From a virus, in IMG/VR virus record IMGVR_UViG_3300025674_000430, positions 1 through 22,780 of that record: a DNA stretch of 22,780 nt. One strand, 5' to 3'. Each line of letters starts with the position of its first letter. Within the stretch, counting starts at the first letter, position 1. The notes beneath the pieces were generated by a model. It was not told the DNA's origin and did no database searches. It saw only the letters and a list, made by a program, of their open reading frames with translations. Shown here one piece after another: positions 19,135-22,780 of this stretch. Both the position numbers and the translations under genes were made by a program.

Positions 19135-20389
19135 AGAAGTAACAGGCAAAATACCATACAAAGTATTGTTGCCTACTTTACATAGTGGTCAGCTTGGTGT
19201 AGCTAGTAGTTCAGCAAGATTTAAGGTATTGGTTGCAGGACGTAGGTGGGGAAAAACAAGATTAGGTGTATGGTTGTGTATTGCTAAAGCTATGCAAGGC
19301 AAGAAAACATGGTGGGTTGCACCAACATACAGTATGGCTAATGAGGGTTGGAAAGAAATAAGAACACTAGGCAAAGATTATGGTGTAACAATCAAAGAGG
19401 GAGATAAAACTTTATACACGCCAACAGGTGGTTATGTAACTGTAAGAACAGCAGATAATCCTGATAGATTAAGAGGTGCAGGTCTTGACTTTATTGTGCT
19501 TGATGAGTGTGCCTATATTAAAGAAGCTACTTGGAAAGAAGTACTACGTCCTACACTAACTGAACGTCAAGGTGGTGCATTGTTTATCTCAACTCCTAAG
19601 GGATATAATTGGTTTCAAAGGTTGTATGATGAAGCAGAAAATCAAGAAGATTGGGAACGTTGGCAACTATCAACATACACTAATCCATTTGTTCCACATG
19701 AAGAATTAGAGATTGCTAAGCAAGAAGTAGGTAGTTTCTTATTTAGTCAAGAATACTTAGCTGAATTTGTAGAAGCTAAAGGTGGTCTTATACATCCTGA
19801 ATATTTTAGGTATTATAAAGAATCAAGCATTGTTGATTATAATGAAGAGGGAAACGAGGAAGAATATGGAACGTTGGTTTTTAATGACAAGACGATACGT
19901 CAAGATGACTTGCAGATTATTACAACAGTGGACTTGGCAACTTCGACAAAAGAGTCTGCTGACTATACAGTCGTCTGCACTATCGGACTATCCAAAGATA
20001 ATGAAATTTTTGTATTGGATATTACAAGAAGAAGAATAGAAGCACCAAAGATTATAGAACTGCTTGAAAACATTTATGAGAAGTATAGACCAAGTATCAT
20101 AGGTGTAGAACGTGCAGGATATCAGTTAGCATTCATTCAAATACTAAGAACACAAACAGGATTACCAATTAGAGAGTTACGTGCTGATAAAGATAAACTA
20201 TCACGTGCCTTACCTTTAACTGCTAAAATGGAAAGTGGACAAGTGTTCTTCAGGAAAAATGCAGATTGGTACTCTGAATTAGAGAAAGAACTGCTACAAT
20301 TTCCTGCAGGAGAACATGATGACCAAGTGGACGCATTGGCTTATGCAGTTTTACAGACAGCAAGAAAGCAGGAGTATATTGCTTATTAA
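19118..20389 (+). CDS. terL: Terminase large subunit
   Basis: 423 residues. ATPase domain: Walker A VAGRRWGKTRLG (about 39-50), WWVAPTYSMANEGWKE, RLRGAGLDFIVLDECA with Walker B D129-E130, and FISTPKGYNWFQRLY (motif III). Nuclease domain: ITTVDLATSTKESADYTVV (D272), IIGVERAGYQ (E331) and GEHDDQVDALAYA (D401-D405) supply the metal-binding acids of the RNase H-like fold. Length and motif order are complete. It cuts and pumps DNA into proheads through the portal encoded next. Packaging strategy cannot be told from the sequence alone. Confidence 0.93.
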   Translation: MESNLREVTGKIPYKVLLPTLHSGQLGVASSSARFKVLVAGRRWGKTRLGVWLCIAKAMQGKKTWWVAPTYSMANEGWKEIRTLGKDYGVTIKEGDKTLYTPTGGYVTVRTADNPDRLRGAGLDFIVLDECAYIKEATWKEVLRPTLTERQGGALFISTPKGYNWFQRLYDEAENQEDWERWQLSTYTNPFVPHEELEIAKQEVGSFLFSQEYLAEFVEAKGGLIHPEYFRYYKESSIVDYNEEGNEEEYGTLVFNDKTIRQDDLQIITTVDLATSTKESADYTVVCTIGLSKDNEIFVLDITRRRIEAPKIIELLENIYEKYRPSIIGVERAGYQLAFIQILRTQTGLPIRELRADKDKLSRALPLTAKMESGQVFFRKNADWYSELEKELLQFPAGEHDDQVDALAYAVLQTARKQEYIAY

Positions 20390-20390
20390 A

Positions 20391-20450
20391 GAACACATAG
20401 AGGATTGCTCAAGGTGGAGTGTTCCTTTGGGTGTGTTCAGCATTCCACCT
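20391..20450 (+). promoter_or_regulatory. Hairpin with possible pseudoknot between terminase and portal
   Basis: A 10-bp stem (20412-20421 with 20441-20450, one G-U pair) closes a 19-base loop. Seven loop bases, TGTGTTC (20432-20438), are exactly complementary to GAACACA at 20391-20397, right after the terminase stop. This gives a possible pseudoknot. It may set portal expression or act as a processing site. Confidence 0.45.
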
Positions 20451-20470
20451 AGGGCATAGATTGGACCATA

Positions 20471-21943
20471 ATGGCAGAACAACGTAGTTTTATAGATAGA
20501 ATATTAAATCGTGGTGTAACTTACCAAGATGAAAGAAAAAGATATAACTTCTTTAGAGATGATGATTTTTTATACAATGCTAATTCATTTATTCAAGGTT
20601 GGAATACAGACGCAGGTAAGTTTGATGTAAAGTCAATAGGTAATGGCTCATCTAACAGCGTAGTCGTTGCTTGTCTAAACTTATTAGGTATATCATTTAG
20701 TGAAGCTCATCTTACAGTTTATGATATGCAACAAGATGAAACATATAAAATAAACAACCACCCATTTGCATTGTTAATGCGTAGACCTAATCCATTTATG
20801 TCAGGAGATTTAATTCAGCAATATATCATTAATGCTATGCACGTATCAGGAGACGCATATTTATTAAAGCAAAGAAATGAAGCAGGAGAATTGATTGCAC
20901 TATATCCTTTAATGCCTGAAAGAGTTGCACCTAAAGGAAATGATGATGAACTGATTACACATTACGAATATGAAATCAAGAATAAAACTGTACTGATACA
21001 ACAACAAGACTTAGTACATCTAAGAATGGGATTAAATCCAACAGACCATAAAAGAGGATTTAGTCCTTTACGTTCTGTACTCAGAGAAATCTACGGAGAT
21101 GAATCAGCAGGTCAAATGGCTACTGCTCTTTTAGCAAACAGTGGTGTTCCTAGTGTGATGATTACTCCTAAGGATAGTATTGGACCAACACCTGATGAAG
21201 CAGAACAAATAGCAAGAACATATCAACAAAAAGTAAGTGGAAGCAAAAAAGGAATGCCTTTGGTTATGTCAGGAAGTATGGACGTAAAGAAAATGGCTTT
21301 TAGTCCTACAGAGTTAGACATAGGAACACTTAGACATGTACCTGAACAAAGAATATCAGCAGTACTTGGTGTTCCTGCAATCTTAGCAGGATTAGGTGCA
21401 GGATTAGAGAATGCTACTTATTCAAATGCTAAAGAACTTAGAGAATTTTTTACTGAACAAAAACTCATACCTCTTTGGAAAATGGTTGGAGAAGAAATGA
21501 CACAACAAGTATTACTTAGAGATTATGAATCAGAGAAAGGTATGTATGCAGAATATGACTTTTCATCAGTAAGGGCATTGCAACAAGATTTAGACGCAAC
21601 ATACAATCGTATGAATGTTGGTGTTCAAGGTGGTTGGATAACTGTTGCAGAAGCAAGAGAATACGCAGGATTACCTTATGATGAAAAACTAAATTATTAC
21701 TATATGCCTAACAATGCACACGTAATGTATGCAGATGAAATACAAGAATCACATAGTAACGAAATGAATTATGAAGCACCTGTTACAGAAGATGATGAAG
21801 AACAAAAAAACATTGAGGGCAAGATTATCATGAAACAAGATGATAACTATTGTGTGTTTAGTGAAACAGGTAAGAAGCTAGGTTGTTATCCAACTAGAGA
21901 ACAGGCAGAGGAAAGATTAAGGCAAATAGAAAGATTTAGTTAA
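20471..21943 (+). CDS. Portal protein, HK97 type
   Basis: 490 residues. Portal-family features in order: NSVVVACLNLLGISFSEA (clip/wing start), NNHPFALLMRRPNPFMSG, QQYIINAMHVSGDAYLLKQRN, LYPLMPERVAP, QQDLVHLRMG, FSPLRSVLREI, then GVPAILAGLGAGLENATYSNAKE and FTEQKLIPLWKMVGEEMTQQ. It forms the dodecameric DNA channel at one capsid vertex. An extra C-terminal piece (about 450-490) reads NYCVFSETGKKLGCYPTREQAEERLRQIE, a small module I also know from the ends of other phage head proteins. ATGG starts after GGACCATA without a strong ribosome binding site. Confidence 0.9.
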   Translation: MAEQRSFIDRILNRGVTYQDERKRYNFFRDDDFLYNANSFIQGWNTDAGKFDVKSIGNGSSNSVVVACLNLLGISFSEAHLTVYDMQQDETYKINNHPFALLMRRPNPFMSGDLIQQYIINAMHVSGDAYLLKQRNEAGELIALYPLMPERVAPKGNDDELITHYEYEIKNKTVLIQQQDLVHLRMGLNPTDHKRGFSPLRSVLREIYGDESAGQMATALLANSGVPSVMITPKDSIGPTPDEAEQIARTYQQKVSGSKKGMPLVMSGSMDVKKMAFSPTELDIGTLRHVPEQRISAVLGVPAILAGLGAGLENATYSNAKELREFFTEQKLIPLWKMVGEEMTQQVLLRDYESEKGMYAEYDFSSVRALQQDLDATYNRMNVGVQGGWITVAEAREYAGLPYDEKLNYYYMPNNAHVMYADEIQESHSNEMNYEAPVTEDDEEQKNIEGKIIMKQDDNYCVFSETGKKLGCYPTREQAEERLRQIERFS

Positions 21944-22780
21944 TGGGCAAGTATGATGACTTAAACTTCACTATACCTAAAGGTGCTAAAGAAGAAGCAA
22001 AAAGAGGATTAGAGTGGAGAAAAGAATATGGTCGTGGTGGAACTAACGTAGGATTAAACTCTGCAAGATATATTTTAAATAATACAACTGCTGGACCAGA
22101 GAAAGTAAGACACATAGCTAAATACTTCCCTAGACATGAAGTGGACAAGCAAGGTCAAGGTTGGTCGCCAAGTGATGACGGCTATCCAAGTAATGGTAGA
22201 ATAGCTTGGGCTCTATGGGGTGGAGAAGCAGGAAAAACTTGGTCGCAGAAGTTAGTTCGTGCTATGAACAAGAGAGATGAGAAACAAGAAACAGCTATAG
22301 AGTTAGTCAAAAGAAGAAACAAACTCAGAGAAGAAACATGGGATTTTAGAACAAACAGATTTAGAAGTCCTGAAGTTAAAGAACTGTTAGAGAAGAATCA
22401 CTTTGCATTACAAGATAGTTGGATATTTGCATTTAACAGACTTTACGTAGATTTACTAAATAAACAAAACAGAGGAATACAAGAACAAATCATAAGAAGT
22501 GCTTCTAACATTTTTACAACACCAATTGCAGTTAATACATACATAGATGAAAACACTAAGTCTTGGATAAATGATTTAACAGGATATTACTTATCTATGC
22601 TTACTGACTTCGCTTATTATCAAGCAGAGTTATTGCTTCCTGAAAATTTTGTTAATGGACAATTTAGTTATGAGAAGATACAACAAAGAAAGAACAAAGA
22701 AGATATTGTAAACAATGGTTTCAATCCTGCACGTCAAGGAAATGGACAACTTCCTGTAGGTAATCTGAAATACAACAGAG
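21943..22780 (+). CDS. Head-morphogenesis-type protein (3' end outside window)
   Basis: At least 279 residues, still open at the window edge; ATG overlaps the portal stop (TAATG). The N-terminal ~100 residues have the module AKEEAKRGLEWRKEYGRGGT, SARYILNNTTAGPEKVRHIAKYFPRHEVDKQGQG, DDGYPSNGRIAWALWGGEAGKTW, which I know as a conserved N-terminal domain of phage head proteins, including some proteases. The rest is helical (NRLYVDLLNKQNRGIQEQII; TYIDENTKSWINDLTGYY), like minor head/SPP1 gp7-type proteins. It follows the portal as expected for head assembly. A protease domain beyond the window is possible. Confidence 0.7.
   Translation, partial: MGKYDDLNFTIPKGAKEEAKRGLEWRKEYGRGGTNVGLNSARYILNNTTAGPEKVRHIAKYFPRHEVDKQGQGWSPSDDGYPSNGRIAWALWGGEAGKTWSQKLVRAMNKRDEKQETAIELVKRRNKLREETWDFRTNRFRSPEVKELLEKNHFALQDSWIFAFNRLYVDLLNKQNRGIQEQIIRSASNIFTTPIAVNTYIDENTKSWINDLTGYYLSMLTDFAYYQAELLLPENFVNGQFSYEKIQQRKNKEDIVNNGFNPARQGNGQLPVGNLKYNR

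Noticed and set aside
1-22780. Absence of GGCC and GCGC
   Set aside because: I saw none by eye, but these all-GC words are expected only about 20 times each in such AT-rich DNA and codon habit could explain it; weaker than the GATC case.

Overview
The window is a stretch of a low-GC (roughly one third G+C by eye), tightly packed, tailed double-stranded DNA phage genome with a siphovirus-like gene set. I see no integrase, repressor, rRNA or tRNA. The host cannot be read from the sequence. An HK97-type portal, an r1t-like holin, a ParB-like protein with a GNHTW motif, a metallophosphoesterase and a Cys-rich/PD-(D/E)XK-like protein recall phages of Actinobacteria and uncultured marine or freshwater phages. 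That is a family-level impression, not proof.

Layout. (1) Positions 1-3438, rightward: the end of one gene, then six short related virion-type genes arranged as two copies of a three-gene set (A-B-C, A'-B'-C'). (2) 3471-6866: a small tail-associated protein, a DUF5675 protein, an r1t-like holin, several tiny membrane or Cys-rich proteins, a calcineurin-like phosphoesterase and a secreted lysozyme/transglycosylase-like protein. This is the lysis block. (3) 6859-11719: a candidate DNA-base hypermodification cluster. It holds three DDD-motif glycosyltransferase-like proteins resembling TET-associated glycosyltransferases, a ParB-like protein, a tiny acidic protein, a TET/JBP-type Fe(II)/2-oxoglutarate dioxygenase and a Cys-rich nuclease-like protein. 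(4) 11796-17856, leftward: replication and early genes (winged-helix replication-type protein, a protein with an SSB-like acidic tip, zinc-ribbon and HTH proteins, a DUF932 protein) and many small unknown proteins. (5) 17857-18488: about 630 bases without a gene, between the divergent arms, with a long foldable leader and several palindromes. (6) 18489-22780, rightward: small terminase-like protein, large terminase, portal, and a head-morphogenesis-type protein cut by the window end.

How it fits together. Packaging and head genes run right from about 18.5 kb. On a circularly permuted or circular map they would lead, through genes outside the window, into the tail, lysis and modification genes at the left. 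The leftward arm probably carries early functions. The dioxygenase and glycosyltransferases most likely build a modified base that shields phage DNA. No methyltransferase is present here, so the base substrate must be made elsewhere.

Main findings. (a) The TET/JBP and triple glycosyltransferase cluster. (b) A family of paired hairpins placed just after stop codons in the leftward operon, whose stems differ in sequence but stay complementary, plus two larger folded elements and a nested fold of about 139 nt in the leader. (c) No GATC in the whole window, and no GATGC/GCATC outside the duplicated tail-gene module. (d) The duplicated three-gene array. Five short genes (28-53 codons) are supported by exact stop/start overlaps or strong ribosome binding sites.
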